The notes under the pieces are model-generated. The model searched no databases. It saw only the letters and a list, made by a program, of their open reading frames with translations, and had not been told where the DNA came from. From positions 2,046,001 through 2,110,000 of the forward strand of contig NZ_CP022390.1 of the NCBI RefSeq assembly GCF_003076515.1: DNA of 64,000 nucleotides, written 5' to 3'. This document shows, one piece after another, positions 44,564 to 54,747 of this stretch; position 1 is the first letter of the stretch, and the number at the start of each line of letters is the position of its first letter. Made by a program: the position numbers and the translations under genes. The DNA comes from Alcaligenes aquatilis. Its GTDB lineage: Bacteria; Pseudomonadota; Gammaproteobacteria; Burkholderiales; Burkholderiaceae_B.

Positions 44564-45427
44564 ATGAGCCCAGACGAGTATTGTCAGAACAAGGCAGCCC
44601 AAAGCGGCTCCAGCTTCTACTACGCCTTTTTGTTTCTGCCGCCTGAGCGCCGTCGCGCCATCACGGCGCTGTACGCGTTTTGCCGCGAGGTGGACGATGT
44701 CGTGGACGAGGTTCACGAAGAGTCCGTCGCCCGCATGAAGCTGGTGTGGTGGCGCACACAGGTGGCTGATCTGTATGAGGGCCGTGCCCATCACCCGGTG
44801 ATGCAGGCCCTGGCTCCTCATATTGAAGCGTTTGGTCTGCCACAGGACGAGTTGCTGGCCGTGATCGACGGCATGGAAATGGATCTGGACCAGATGCACT
44901 ACCCAAGCTGGAGCGAGCTGGAACGTTACTGTTGGCACGCCGCCAGCGTGGTGGGGCTGCTGTCGGCGCGTATTTTCGGTCAAACCCAAGAACAGACCAG
45001 CGACTATGCACAGAAGCTGGGCCTGGCATTTCAACTGACCAATATCATCCGCGATGTGGGTGATGACGCCCGTCGTGGTCGCATCTACTTGCCCCAGGAA
45101 GATCTGGACAAGTTTGGGGTGTCGCCCCACGAGATTCTGGACCAGCAGCACTCGGAGCGTTTCGAGGCCTTGATGGCTTTTCAAACCGAACGTGCTCAGG
45201 ACCTGTACCGACAAGCCATGCGCGCCCTGCCTGCTGTTGACCGTCGGGCACAACGCCCCGGCCTGTTGATGGCAGCCATCTACCATGCCCTGCTGGTGGA
45301 AATTGCCAATGATCGCTGGCATGTGCTGGAACAGCGCATTTCGCTGACGCCCATTCGCAAGTTCTGGCTGGCCTGGAAAACCTGGGTATCGGGCGGCCGC
45401 AGCTTGCAACGCAAACTGGGCCGATGA
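44564..45427 (+). CDS. hpnD: Presqualene diphosphate synthase HpnD
   Basis: 287-aa synthase joining two farnesyl diphosphates to presqualene diphosphate. N-terminal MSPDEYCQNKAAQSGSSFYY, motif I DDVVDEVHE and motif II NIIRDVGDDARRGRIYLP are HpnD hallmarks. It begins 6 nt after the hpnC stop and ends overlapping hpnE by ATGA. Confidence 0.95.
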   Translation: MSPDEYCQNKAAQSGSSFYYAFLFLPPERRRAITALYAFCREVDDVVDEVHEESVARMKLVWWRTQVADLYEGRAHHPVMQALAPHIEAFGLPQDELLAVIDGMEMDLDQMHYPSWSELERYCWHAASVVGLLSARIFGQTQEQTSDYAQKLGLAFQLTNIIRDVGDDARRGRIYLPQEDLDKFGVSPHEILDQQHSERFEALMAFQTERAQDLYRQAMRALPAVDRRAQRPGLLMAAIYHALLVEIANDRWHVLEQRISLTPIRKFWLAWKTWVSGGRSLQRKLGR

Positions 45428-46710
45428 AAGTCGCGGTTATCGGGGCGGGCTGGGCGGGCTGTGCCGCTGCCTGGCGACTGAAAACCCAAGGCCATCAAGT
45501 CAGTGTCTTTGAAGCCTCGCGCCATATAGGCGGGCGTGCCCGCCGTATCCACAGCCCCAATCTGGGGCGCGACACCGATAACGGCCAGCACATCATGCTG
45601 GGCGCCTACGCCGTCATTCTGGGATTGATGGGGGAAATTGGCCTGGACGAAGCTTCCCGTATGGAACGCAAGGATCTGGACGTAATCTCGGCCGATGGGC
45701 ATTTCCGCCTACGCAATCGCCCCCTGCCCGCCCCCTTCCATGTATTGACTGGCCTACTGGGTGCCCAAGGCCTGAGCTGGTCGCAAAAAATCAAGCTGGC
45801 GCGCTTGTGCCGCTGGCTGATGAAACAACAATGGCGCACCCCAGCCGGTCTGACCGTGTTGCAGCTTCTGGAGCAGCATCAACAAGACAAGCATGTCATC
45901 CGCTTATTCTGGCAACCGCTGTGTGTGGCCGCCATGAACACCCCGATTGAACAAGCCTGCGCCCAATTGTTTGCCCATGTCCTGCGCGACAGCCTGGGCG
46001 GTCCCCGACAAGCCAGCCAAACCTTGATCCCGCTGACAGACTTAAGCCAGCTCTGGTGCGAACCCGCCCTGCGCGATATTCAGCTACAGCTAGGCCACCG
46101 GGTACAAAGGCTGGAGCTAACAGAATCGGGCGTACACATTGATGGCCTGCAATTTGATGCTGCCATCGTGGCTTGTCCTCCCGTACAAGCTGCTCGCCTG
46201 CTGCATAGCCTGCCTAGCAGCCCAGCCAGCGAACAGTTGTTGGCGGATCTGGAGGCGTTTAGCTATATCCCTATCGCCACCCTGTATCTGGAACTGGAGC
46301 AAGCCTGGAACCTGCCCCACTCCATGTTAATGCTAGACGATAGCAGCGGCAGCGGTGGGCAATGGCTGTTTGATCACAGCGCCTTGAAACCAGGCAGCGG
46401 CGAAACGTTGGTAGGGATCATCATCAGCGACGCGGTACGTTTGCAAGCCCTGGATCGTGAGCAGGCTATTGCCGCCATTATCGAGCAGGTGCGCGCTCAA
46501 ACCCAGCATCTGCACGCCATGCCAGCCGTACGCGCCAGCGAGCTGATTATCGAAAAGCGGGCCACTTTTGCAGCTGTGCCCGGCCTGCGTCGTCCTTCAG
46601 TAGCAACACCTTGGGCTGCCATTCGTCTGGCAGGAGACTGGACCGATACCGGCTACCCCGGTGTATTGGAAGGCGCTGTACGCAGCGGTCTGAAAGCAGC
46701 ACATCTGTAA
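45424..46710 (+). CDS. hpnE: Hydroxysqualene dehydroxylase HpnE
   Basis: 428-aa FAD amine-oxidase-type flavoprotein that reduces hydroxysqualene to squalene. The dinucleotide fold is at the N-terminus (VAVIGAGWAGCAAAWRL), with GGRARR and a C-terminal FAD site AGDWTDTGYPGVLEGAVRSG. Its start overlaps hpnD. No squalene-hopene cyclase gene is in this window. Confidence 0.93.
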   Translation: MKVAVIGAGWAGCAAAWRLKTQGHQVSVFEASRHIGGRARRIHSPNLGRDTDNGQHIMLGAYAVILGLMGEIGLDEASRMERKDLDVISADGHFRLRNRPLPAPFHVLTGLLGAQGLSWSQKIKLARLCRWLMKQQWRTPAGLTVLQLLEQHQQDKHVIRLFWQPLCVAAMNTPIEQACAQLFAHVLRDSLGGPRQASQTLIPLTDLSQLWCEPALRDIQLQLGHRVQRLELTESGVHIDGLQFDAAIVACPPVQAARLLHSLPSSPASEQLLADLEAFSYIPIATLYLELEQAWNLPHSMLMLDDSSGSGGQWLFDHSALKPGSGETLVGIIISDAVRLQALDREQAIAAIIEQVRAQTQHLHAMPAVRASELIIEKRATFAAVPGLRRPSVATPWAAIRLAGDWTDTGYPGVLEGAVRSGLKAAHL

Positions 46711-47025
46711 GCACCAGGTCTGAGCGGGTCACAGCCAAAAAGAATGTGCCGAGTATCCGTCTTTCCTGCTACCCGTTTGTCCAGCTTTTGCTCTAGCTCC
46801 GACCTGACTCTGCTTGGCGTAGCCTGGCCTGGCTTGAACCTTAGGCTCGGCTTTGGCAGCTACTCTGACTATTACGGCATCCGCCCTTTGCAAAGCGATC
46901 CTGCACGAACCGGCAAACGCTCACTTCGCATCAAGGCAATCAAACAGAGTCATGACAAGAAACCCGGCCATCGACGAAGACCACGCTTAAGACACCCTTA
47001 AAACAAGCGCTACTGAGGCAAAACA
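46711..47025. other. Gene-free interval between hpnE and speG
   Basis: 315 nt between convergent genes. An 85-codon open frame (46744-47001) has no ribosome-binding site or recognisable composition and is not called. No clear terminator is seen. Confidence 0.45.
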
Positions 47026-47583
47026 CTATTGCGCCGACGGTGTCAGCAAAGTCTGCGCGGGCTTATGAGCAGCCAGAAACTCCGATTGAAACAGGCACAT
47101 GCGCACCACATCCCGATATTGACCGTTGATGAAGAACTCATGCTTGAGTTCGCCTTCCACCTGGAAACCAAACTTCTGATAGATATGGATAGCCTTGTGG
47201 TTTTCCTTGTCCACAATCAGCACGATTTTGTACAGATTCAGCACCCCAAAGCCGTACTCGATAGCCAGCTTAGTCGCCCGCGAGGCAATTCCCTTACCCT
47301 GAAACTCCGGTGCAATAATGATCTGAAACTCTGCGCGGCGGTGTACATAATCAATTTCCACCAGTTCCACCACTCCCGATGGCTGCCCTTCCCACTCCAC
47401 CACAAAACGGCGCTCACGCTGATCGTGAATGTGCTCATCGTACAGAGCTGCCAGCTCGCCATAGGTTTCGTAAGGTTCTTCAAACCAGTAGCGCATCACA
47501 CTGGCGTTATTGTCCAGCAAGTGCACAAAGCGCAAATCCTCACGCTCCAGAGGGCGTAATTTAACGTGGGTCGTTTTACTCAT
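47026..47583 (-). CDS. speG: Spermidine N1-acetyltransferase SpeG
   Basis: 185-aa GNAT enzyme: [27 protein letters not shown], acetyl-CoA loop [18 protein letters not shown] and [25 protein letters not shown] (continuous in the protein). These match SpeG, which acetylates spermidine and spermine to limit their toxicity. It complements the polyamine importer elsewhere in the window. Confidence 0.92.
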   Translation of the reverse strand: MSKTTHVKLRPLEREDLRFVHLLDNNASVMRYWFEEPYETYGELAALYDEHIHDQRERRFVVEWEGQPSGVVELVEIDYVHRRAEFQIIIAPEFQGKGIASRATKLAIEYGFGVLNLYKIVLIVDKENHKAIHIYQKFGFQVEGELKHEFFINGQYRDVVRMCLFQSEFLAAHKPAQTLLTPSAQ

Positions 47584-47897
47584 GGTTTTTCTATCCTTTC
47601 TCTATGTTCGATAGACGAGCCGCCTATCTGCCTATACCAAAGGCCATAGACATCATGCCCGCATATTCCGTGTTTTTGATGAAGGCCTGATAGAAAAAGT
47701 TCAGTTGGCTGCCAAGCCACAGCCCTGCCAGTCTTGTTGCTGCATAACCGGCCAAAAACGCGAAAACCCCGATTTCTGCTTTCCTGCCGAGCAAACTGAA
47801 CATCAGTCAGGCCAGCAGGAAGATCAAAATCGGGGTTTGAAACGACGACCTAGCCGCTATGGCTGCGCCAGCAAAGAACCAGCGCAGGTAGCTGGCA
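47584..47897. other. Interval between speG and thrC
   Basis: 314 nt with no credible gene. It holds a long hairpin at 47764-47838 that suits termination of the leftward alaC-hom-thrC operon, and must hold the speG promoter. Confidence 0.5.
47764..47838 (-). terminator. 75-nt long hairpin downstream of thrC
   Basis: Outer stem AAACCCCGATTT/AAATCGGGGTTT is perfect over 12 bp; an inner CTTTCCTGC/GCAGGAAG stem and a small CTGA/TCAG stem lie within. On the minus strand a T-containing tail (TTCGCGTTTTTGG) follows. The unusual size suggests a two-tier terminator or an RNA 3' end structure. Confidence 0.55.
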
Positions 47898-49307
47898 TCA
47901 GGTGGGGGCGTGTTCCTCGATGTAGCGACGTACTTGAGCGACATCGGCATCCATCACGACCACTTTTTGCGGCAAATCTGCCAGACCACGCAAGTGCTCA
48001 GGCACTGGCGCAGGCTGACCAATCGCTTCTTCAATCGTCTCGGAGAACTTGGCAGGCAGCGCGGTTTCCAGCACCAGCATGGGGATGCCTTCTTCGCGGA
48101 AGTTCTGAGCCACCTTGACGGCGTCCGCCGTGTGCGGGTCGATCAGAGTCTGGTACTGCTGATTCACCTGGGCAATCGTGTTCAGACGATCCTGGTGCGA
48201 ACTGGCACCGGCCACAAAGCCGAACTCTTCCTGGAAGCGTGGCAGATGCTCGCTCAGATCGAACTGGCCTTCTTTGGCCAATTGTTCCCACAATGCCTTG
48301 ACCTTGCTGCCATCACGGCCCAGCAGATCAAACACAAAGCGCTCAAAGTTGGAGGCGCGGGAAATGTCCATGGACGGGCTGGACGTAGCGTAAGTTTGCT
48401 CGGAACCACGCGGGCGATAAATGCCCGTGCGGAAGAACTCTTCCAGCACGTTGTTTTCGTTGGTGGCCAGAACCAGCTTGGCGATAGGCAGCCCCATCTG
48501 ACGAGCAATGTGACCCGACAGAATATTGCCGAAGTTACCCGAAGGAACGGCAAACGACACCTTTTGACCAGCCTGGTTCGTGCTGCGCAGCCAGCCCCAG
48601 AAGTAGTACACCACCTGAGCGGAAATACGGGCCCAGTTAATGGAGTTCACGGCACCCAGATGCCATTTGGACTTGAACTCCAGATCACCAGCCAAGGCTT
48701 TGACGATATCCTGGCAATCATCGAACACACCTTTCACCGACAGGTTGTGGATGTTGTCGTCTTGCAAGGAGTACATCTGAGCGCGTTGGAAAGCACTCAT
48801 GCGACCGTAAGGCGAGAGCATGAACACGCTGACGCCACGCTTGCCGCGCAAGGCGTATTCTGCCGCCGAACCTGTGTCGCCAGACGTGGCGCCCACAATG
48901 TTCAGGGTGCTGTTGCGTTGTGTCAGTACGTACTCGAACACTTGGCCCAGAAACTGCATGGCCATGTCTTTAAAAGCCAGGGTTGGACCTTGGGACAAGC
49001 CCAACAAAGAGAAACCAGGCTCCAGGTCCTTGACCGGTACAACCTGCTCGCTGTCGAACACGCCGGGTGCGTAAGCACGTGCCGTCAAGGCGGACAGTTC
49101 GTCCGCCGGAATATCGGTGACAAACAAGCCCAGCACTTTGGCGGCCAGTTCGGGGTAGCTCAGTGCGCGCCAGGATTCCAGCGTTTCTGCACTGACTTGA
49201 GGGTAGCTTTCTGGCATGGCCAAGCCACCATCCGGAGCCAAGCCTTCCAGCAAGATGTCCGAAAATGGCTGGGCTTTCATGCCGCCACGGGTGGATACGT
49301 AATTCAT
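47898..49307 (-). CDS. thrC: Threonine synthase
   Basis: 469-aa PLP enzyme converting O-phosphohomoserine to threonine. Schiff-base lysine K113 lies in LAFKDMAMQ, and VGATSGDTGSAAEYALRGK binds phosphate. The long form fits proteobacterial ThrC. Its ATG shares a base with the hom stop (TAATG). Confidence 0.96.
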   Translation of the reverse strand: MNYVSTRGGMKAQPFSDILLEGLAPDGGLAMPESYPQVSAETLESWRALSYPELAAKVLGLFVTDIPADELSALTARAYAPGVFDSEQVVPVKDLEPGFSLLGLSQGPTLAFKDMAMQFLGQVFEYVLTQRNSTLNIVGATSGDTGSAAEYALRGKRGVSVFMLSPYGRMSAFQRAQMYSLQDDNIHNLSVKGVFDDCQDIVKALAGDLEFKSKWHLGAVNSINWARISAQVVYYFWGWLRSTNQAGQKVSFAVPSGNFGNILSGHIARQMGLPIAKLVLATNENNVLEEFFRTGIYRPRGSEQTYATSSPSMDISRASNFERFVFDLLGRDGSKVKALWEQLAKEGQFDLSEHLPRFQEEFGFVAGASSHQDRLNTIAQVNQQYQTLIDPHTADAVKVAQNFREEGIPMLVLETALPAKFSETIEEAIGQPAPVPEHLRGLADLPQKVVVMDADVAQVRRYIEEHAPT

Positions 49308-50605
49308 TACAGATTCTCCACGCGCAAACGGGTCACGGCGGACTGTACAAAAGGCAGATTCTGAATCTGGCTGATAGCGCCATTGATGGCACCTTCACGC
49401 GCTTCGTGCGTCAGGAAGATGATATCGGCCTGTTCGCCAGCCGGTTCCTGGAACATGGAACCGATCGAGATCGAGGCTTGCGCCAGAATACGAGCCACAT
49501 CCGCCAAAACACCAGGACGATCGTCCACACGCAAACGCAGGTAGTACGAGGACACCACTTCATCCATAGGCAGGATGGGGGTATCGGACATGGCGTTGTG
49601 CTGGAAGGCCAGATAGGGCACGCGGTGTTCGGGTTCTGCGGTTTGCAGACGGGTCACGTCTACCAGATCGGCCACCACCGCCGACGCGGTTGGCAAGGCA
49701 CCGGCACCAGCGCCGTAGTACACAGTCTGACCCACAGCATCGCCATGCACCAGCACCGCGTTCATGGCACCTTGCACATTGGCCAGCATGCTTTGCAGCG
49801 GAACCAGTGTGGGGTGTACGCGCAGCTCAATACCTTCTTCGCGGGCACGGGTAATTCCCAGCAGCTTGATGTTATAGCCCAGGCGTTGTGCGTGTTGCAG
49901 GTCTTCCAGTGCCAGGCTGGTAATGCCTTCCACGTAGGCCTTGCTAAATTGCACTGGAATACCAAAGGCCAAGGAGGCCAGCAGGCTCAGTTTGTGCGCC
50001 GCATCCACACCTTCAATGTCGAAAGTAGGATCAGCTTCGGCGTAACCCAGACGCTGGGCATCGGCCAGGGCTTCAGCAAAGCTGACGCCACGGTTGCGCA
50101 TTTCGGACAGGATGTAGTTGGTGGTGCCGTTGATAATACCAGCGAGCCACTGAATACGGTTGGCCGTCAGGCCTTCGCGAATCGCCTTGATGATGGGAAT
50201 ACCGCCAGCCACCGCAGCTTCAAACGCCACCATGACACTACGCTCGTGAGCCGCAGCAAAAATCTCGTTGCCATGCTTGGCCAACAGCGCCTTGTTAGCG
50301 GTGACCACGTGCTTGCCCTGAGCAATGGCTTCCATGACCCATTCGCGTGCCAAGGTGTCGCCCCCCACCAGCTCGACCACAATATCGATCTCGGGGTTGC
50401 GCACCACGTCCATGCCGTCTGTGGTCAGGGTTACGTCGTCCCCCACCAGCGCACGTGCCTTTTCCAGGTCACGCACAGCAATAGCGACCACCTCAATACG
50501 GCGACCAGCGCGGCGAGCGATTTCATCTGCATTGCGTTTCAATACGTTCCAGGTGCCGCTGCCAACCACACCCAAACCCAGCAAACCTACTTTGATAGGA
50601 CTCAT
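49307..50605 (-). CDS. hom: Homoserine dehydrogenase
   Basis: 432-aa monofunctional enzyme reducing aspartate semialdehyde to homoserine. NAD(P) motif [13 protein letters not shown] at residues 10-22, [10 protein letters not shown], the catalytic [11 protein letters not shown] and the [17 protein letters not shown] block. A C-terminal ACT domain (about 350-430) would sense threonine. It overlaps alaC by ATGA. Confidence 0.96.
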   Translation of the reverse strand: MSPIKVGLLGLGVVGSGTWNVLKRNADEIARRAGRRIEVVAIAVRDLEKARALVGDDVTLTTDGMDVVRNPEIDIVVELVGGDTLAREWVMEAIAQGKHVVTANKALLAKHGNEIFAAAHERSVMVAFEAAVAGGIPIIKAIREGLTANRIQWLAGIINGTTNYILSEMRNRGVSFAEALADAQRLGYAEADPTFDIEGVDAAHKLSLLASLAFGIPVQFSKAYVEGITSLALEDLQHAQRLGYNIKLLGITRAREEGIELRVHPTLVPLQSMLANVQGAMNAVLVHGDAVGQTVYYGAGAGALPTASAVVADLVDVTRLQTAEPEHRVPYLAFQHNAMSDTPILPMDEVVSSYYLRLRVDDRPGVLADVARILAQASISIGSMFQEPAGEQADIIFLTHEAREGAINGAISQIQNLPFVQSAVTRLRVENL

Positions 50606-51789
50606 TGAACAAATCCGTCCTTACGGAACATTTCTTTGATGCCGCGTACCGCCTGACGGGTACGTTGCTCGTTTTCGATCAGCGCAAAGCGCACATAGTT
50701 GTCGCCATACTCACCAAAGCCGATGCCGGGGGATACGGCTACTTTGGCATCGCTCAGTAAGCGCTTGGCAAACTCCAGCGAACCGATGTCCTTGTAGAAC
50801 TCGGGAATCTTGGCCCAGATATACATTGATGCCTTGGGGACATCGACCATCCAGCCTGCTTCATGCAGGCCCTTGGCCAATACGTCGCGACGGCGGCGGT
50901 ATTGCTCCACCACCTCCTTGACACAATCTTGTGGCCCTTCCAGCGCCGCAATGGCGGCCACCTGAATCGGTGTGAAGGTGCCGTAGTCGTGATAGCTCTT
51001 GATACGTGCCAGAGCATTGACCAGTGACGCATTGCCCACCATGAAGCCAATACGCCAGCCAGCCATATTGTAGCTTTTGCTCATGGTAAAAAACTCGACC
51101 GCTACATCGCGCGCGCCTTTCACTTGCATGATGGAGGGGGCCACGTAGCCGTCAAAGGTAATGTCGGCATAGGCCAGATCATGTACCACCAGAATATTGT
51201 GCTCGCGTGCCAGCGCCACAATACGCTCAAAAAAGGACAGTTCCACGCACTGGGCTGTCGGATTGCTGGGAAAACCCAGAATCATCATTTTGGGCTTGGG
51301 AATGGACTCCCGCACGGCTTTTTCGATTTCCTCGAAAAAATCCACGCCGGGGATCATGGGCACCGAACGAATATTGGCACCGGCAATAACGGCACCATAG
51401 ATATGAATGGGGTAACTGGGATTGGGCACCAGCACAGTGTCGCCCTTGTCCAGCGTTGCCAGCATCAAGTGGGCCAGGCCTTCTTTGGAACCGATGGTAA
51501 CGATCGCTTCACTATCCGGATCCAAGTGCACATTGTAGCGGCGCTCGTACCAATTGGTCACGGCGCGGCGCAGACGCGGGATGCCTTTGGAGACAGAATA
51601 TCCATGAGTGTCAGGGCGGGTAGCCGCCTCGACCAGCTTTTCCACGATGTGCGCCGGTGTCGCTCCGTCTGGGTTCCCCATGGACATATCAATAATGTCC
51701 TCGCCACGACGGCGGGCGGCCATTTTCAGCTCGCCAGTAATATTGAACACGTAAGGCGGCAAACGCTCGATGCGCGGAAAGCGAATCAT
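50602..51789 (-). CDS. alaC: Class I aminotransferase, AlaC-type alanine transaminase
   Basis: 395-aa PLP aminotransferase. The lysine is K238 in [19 protein letters not shown] replaces the usual NPTG. The N-terminus [13 protein letters not shown] matches the AlaC/YfdZ group that transaminates pyruvate with glutamate. It heads alaC-hom-thrC, an arrangement common in Burkholderiales. Confidence 0.93.
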   Translation of the reverse strand: MIRFPRIERLPPYVFNITGELKMAARRRGEDIIDMSMGNPDGATPAHIVEKLVEAATRPDTHGYSVSKGIPRLRRAVTNWYERRYNVHLDPDSEAIVTIGSKEGLAHLMLATLDKGDTVLVPNPSYPIHIYGAVIAGANIRSVPMIPGVDFFEEIEKAVRESIPKPKMMILGFPSNPTAQCVELSFFERIVALAREHNILVVHDLAYADITFDGYVAPSIMQVKGARDVAVEFFTMSKSYNMAGWRIGFMVGNASLVNALARIKSYHDYGTFTPIQVAAIAALEGPQDCVKEVVEQYRRRRDVLAKGLHEAGWMVDVPKASMYIWAKIPEFYKDIGSLEFAKRLLSDAKVAVSPGIGFGEYGDNYVRFALIENEQRTRQAVRGIKEMFRKDGFVQ

Positions 51790-51955
51790 GGTATTCCTTA
51801 ATGAGAAAAAGCGAAGACCCAGACCAAAAGGTAAAAGTGAATCAAAGAGTTTAATCCATGATTGACTTACTGAGAATCACTGCAAACAGATCAGGTGCCG
51901 CATCGACGCTGACGCTTTGCGCTATCATCGAAGCTGAAAACCGGAGAGACTCATC

Positions 51956-52399
51956 GTGCAACTGCAACGCGAACACAATCCAGCCATGAATGCCATCACC
52001 GCCTACGGAGAGGGCTACGTGGCGATCAACTTTCAAAACCACGATCATTCCATCTTCTTTAGCCCTGAAGGTCCGGTTCAGGACCTGGCCATTCAAAGCG
52101 CATCCGAGCTGACAGCCGTGCTGCTGCGCCGGATTGCGGGACTGGAATCGGTCCAGCAAGACCCTATGGCCTTTCTGGACGACGCCCCGCCAGCGCGCCC
52201 TGACAATGCCCCCGAATTGATTTTGATTGGCACTGGCCAGCGCCAGCACTTTTTGCACCCCGCTGTCACGCAGGAAATGCTGCAGTGGGGCATAGGTGTG
52301 GAAATCATGGATACCCAGGCCGCTGCCAGAACCTACAATATCCTCATGGCTGAAGGCCGCAAAGTTGTTGCGGCCTTACTGATACAGGAAAAAGCATGA
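51956..52399 (+). CDS. Mth938-like (DUF498) domain protein
   Basis: 147-aa protein of the Xcc1710/Mth938 fold: YGEGYVAINFQNHDHSIFF, LILIGTGQRQHF and the C-terminal NILMAEGRKVVAALLI. Function is unknown. The start is GTG with GGAGAG 9 nt upstream; it overlaps bcp by ATGA, so the pair is co-translated. Confidence 0.88.
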   Translation: MQLQREHNPAMNAITAYGEGYVAINFQNHDHSIFFSPEGPVQDLAIQSASELTAVLLRRIAGLESVQQDPMAFLDDAPPARPDNAPELILIGTGQRQHFLHPAVTQEMLQWGIGVEIMDTQAAARTYNILMAEGRKVVAALLIQEKA

Positions 52400-52863
52400 C
52401 TGCCGTACAAATTGGTGCCCCTATCCCCGACTTTTCCGTGCCCTCCACCCAGGGCGAGTTCAGCGCGGCTGACCTGAAAGGTAAAATGACAGTGTTGTAC
52501 TTTTACCCCAAAGACAACACGCCAGGCTGCACCACCGAGTCCCAAGATTTCCGCGACGCTCTGCCCGAGTTCCAGGCGGCGGGCGCGCAAATTATTGGCG
52601 CCTCGCGCGACTCGCTCAGCTCGCACGAACGTTTTATCGACAAACAAGCCCTGACGTTTCCTTTGCTTGCCGACACCGACGAGCGCTTGTGCGAACTGTT
52701 TGGGGTCATGAAAATGAAAAACATGTACGGTAAACAGGTACGTGGCATCGAGCGCAGCACCTTTTTGATCGACGCCCAAGGTGTGTTGATTCAAGAATGG
52801 CGTGGCATCAAAGTGCCCGGCCACGTCCAAGCTGTATTACAGGCTGTCCAGCAAGCCGCCTGA
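52396..52863 (+). CDS. bcp: Thioredoxin-dependent peroxiredoxin Bcp
   Basis: 155-aa peroxiredoxin Q/Bcp reducing hydroperoxides. Peroxidatic cysteine C45 lies in DNTPGCTTES; there is no cysteine five residues later, so it is probably a 1-Cys or atypical variant. GIERSTFLID carries the active-site arginine. Confidence 0.94.
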   Translation: MTAVQIGAPIPDFSVPSTQGEFSAADLKGKMTVLYFYPKDNTPGCTTESQDFRDALPEFQAAGAQIIGASRDSLSSHERFIDKQALTFPLLADTDERLCELFGVMKMKNMYGKQVRGIERSTFLIDAQGVLIQEWRGIKVPGHVQAVLQAVQQAA

Positions 52864-52915
52864 AACCTTACCGTGCCGGCCTGCGGGTCGGCACACAACC
52901 AGGAGTACGTGTTAT

Positions 52916-54640
52916 ATGCCGCTACCAACGTTGCCCACCAAGCTGGGAACCCTGCTTAGCGAAAAAGATGACAGTGTCATCCTTGCCGATCCACCCGTAC
53001 CACTAGACGAACCCGAATCTCCTCCTGCCAGCCCCAACGCTCCAGCCCGCAAAGCCGCTGTTGAGCCACGCGCAAAAAAGACGGCGCCTGCCAAAACAGC
53101 GCCGGCAGCCCCGGCGGCCAAAACAGCTCCCGCCAGCGCCGCCAAGCCAGCTCCCAGCAAAAGTGCCGCCGCCAGTCCGGTCCAGCAGCCCAAGCCCACG
53201 ACCAACACGTCGGGCAAACGCACTCGTCTGGCCCCTACTCAGCGCAAACTGTTTGTGCTGGATACCAACGTTTTGCTGCACGACTCCAATTCGCTGTTCA
53301 AGTTTGAAGAGCACGACATCTTCTTGCCCATGATGGTGCTCGAAGAGCTGGATCACCAGAAAAAAGGCCTGTCAGAAGTGGCTCGCAATGCGCGCCAGGT
53401 TAGCCGATCCCTGGAAGGTCTGGTGGGCGATCATGGTCTGGACAAACCCATTAATCTAGATGGCATCGGCAATACCGAAGCGCTGGGCGCCGTTACCTTC
53501 CAGACCAGTGCCCTGGATACCAGCCTGCCCATCCAACTGCCGCTGGGCAAGGCTGACAACGCGATTTTGGCCGTGGTCAATGCCCTGACCCAAAGCATGC
53601 CCAAGCGCGAAGTGGTCCTGGTGTCCAAAGACATCAATATGCGCCTGAAAGCCAAGGCCCTGGGCCTGCTGGCCGAAGACTACCGCCACGATCACGTGCT
53701 GGATGACTCCGACTTGCTGTATGACGGTGTCATGCCCTTGCCGGACAACTTCTGGACCAAACACGGCAAGAACATGGAGTCCTGGCAACAGGGTGGCACC
53801 ACCTTCTACCGCATCAGCGGGCCGCTATGCAGCCAGTTCATGGTCAACCAGTTCGTGTTTACCGAAGGCGATGATCCCTTGTATGCCCAGGTACGTGAGA
53901 CCGCCGGCAATACTGCAGTACTGGCGACCTTGCGCGACTACAGCCACGGCAAAAACAATGTCTGGGGTATTACTGCTCGCAACCGCGAACAGAACTTTGC
54001 CCTGAACCTGTTGATGAACCCGGATTTTGATTTCATCTCCCTGCTCGGTCATGCCGGTACGGGTAAAACGCTGTTGGCCCTGGCCAGTGCGTTGACCCAG
54101 ACCCTGGAGACCAAGCGCTACAACGAAATCATCATTACCCGTGCCACGGTGCCCGTGGGTGATGACATCGGTTTTCTGCCTGGTACTGAAGAAGAGAAAA
54201 TGCAGCCCTGGATGGGGGCCCTGGAAGACAACCTGGAAGTCCTGCACCTGGGCACCGGCAAGTCCTCCGGCAACCTGAGCAATCCCCAAGGCACTGAGGC
54301 TCCGCGCAACTCCACCATGGAACTGGTGCGCTCCAAGATCAAGGTCAAATCCCTGAGCTTCATGCGTGGCCGTACCTTCATGAACAAGTTCCTGATCATC
54401 GACGAGGCGCAGAACCTGACACCCAAGCAGATGAAAACACTGGTGACGCGGGCCGGCCCTGGAACTAAAATCGTCTGCCTGGGCAATATTGCCCAGATCG
54501 ACACGCCCTACCTGACCGAGGGCAGTTCGGGACTGACCTACGTAGTAGACCGATTCAAAGGCTGGCCGCATGCAGGCCACATTACCTTGCAACGTGGTGA
54601 GCGCTCCCGTCTGGCCGATTACGCCAGCGACGCACTCTAA
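52916..54640 (+). CDS. PIN-PhoH fusion ATPase (PhoH2-like)
   Basis: 574-aa protein in three parts: an Ala/Pro/Lys-rich linker (about residues 25-105), a PIN nuclease domain from KLFVLDTNVLLHDS near residue 110 to about 240, and a PhoH ATPase with Walker A GHAGTGKTLLA near residue 377 and Walker B FLIIDEAQNL. PIN-PhoH proteins act as RNA helicase/nucleases in some actinobacteria. AGGAG lies about 10 nt before the ATG. The low-complexity linker is unusual in length. Confidence 0.9.
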   Translation: MPLPTLPTKLGTLLSEKDDSVILADPPVPLDEPESPPASPNAPARKAAVEPRAKKTAPAKTAPAAPAAKTAPASAAKPAPSKSAAASPVQQPKPTTNTSGKRTRLAPTQRKLFVLDTNVLLHDSNSLFKFEEHDIFLPMMVLEELDHQKKGLSEVARNARQVSRSLEGLVGDHGLDKPINLDGIGNTEALGAVTFQTSALDTSLPIQLPLGKADNAILAVVNALTQSMPKREVVLVSKDINMRLKAKALGLLAEDYRHDHVLDDSDLLYDGVMPLPDNFWTKHGKNMESWQQGGTTFYRISGPLCSQFMVNQFVFTEGDDPLYAQVRETAGNTAVLATLRDYSHGKNNVWGITARNREQNFALNLLMNPDFDFISLLGHAGTGKTLLALASALTQTLETKRYNEIIITRATVPVGDDIGFLPGTEEEKMQPWMGALEDNLEVLHLGTGKSSGNLSNPQGTEAPRNSTMELVRSKIKVKSLSFMRGRTFMNKFLIIDEAQNLTPKQMKTLVTRAGPGTKIVCLGNIAQIDTPYLTEGSSGLTYVVDRFKGWPHAGHITLQRGERSRLADYASDAL

Positions 54641-54659
54641 ACCGAATCTCTACTCACTC

Positions 54660-54688
54660 AAACCGGGTCTTGAACCCGGTTTTTTTTT
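54660..54688 (+). terminator. Rho-independent terminator after the PhoH gene
   Basis: Stem AAACCGGGT/ACCCGGTTT around a 5-nt loop, followed by a long T run. It lies 60 nt before pdxA. Confidence 0.9.
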
Positions 54689-54747
54689 ACCGCCAGGCTA
54701 CACCACGATCAACAAGCCGATCGAAGACGCAGCATGGGGGATTTTTA

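Noticed and set aside
46744..47001. 85-codon frame between hpnE and speG
   Set aside because: No ribosome-binding site, atypical composition and no recognisable motif.
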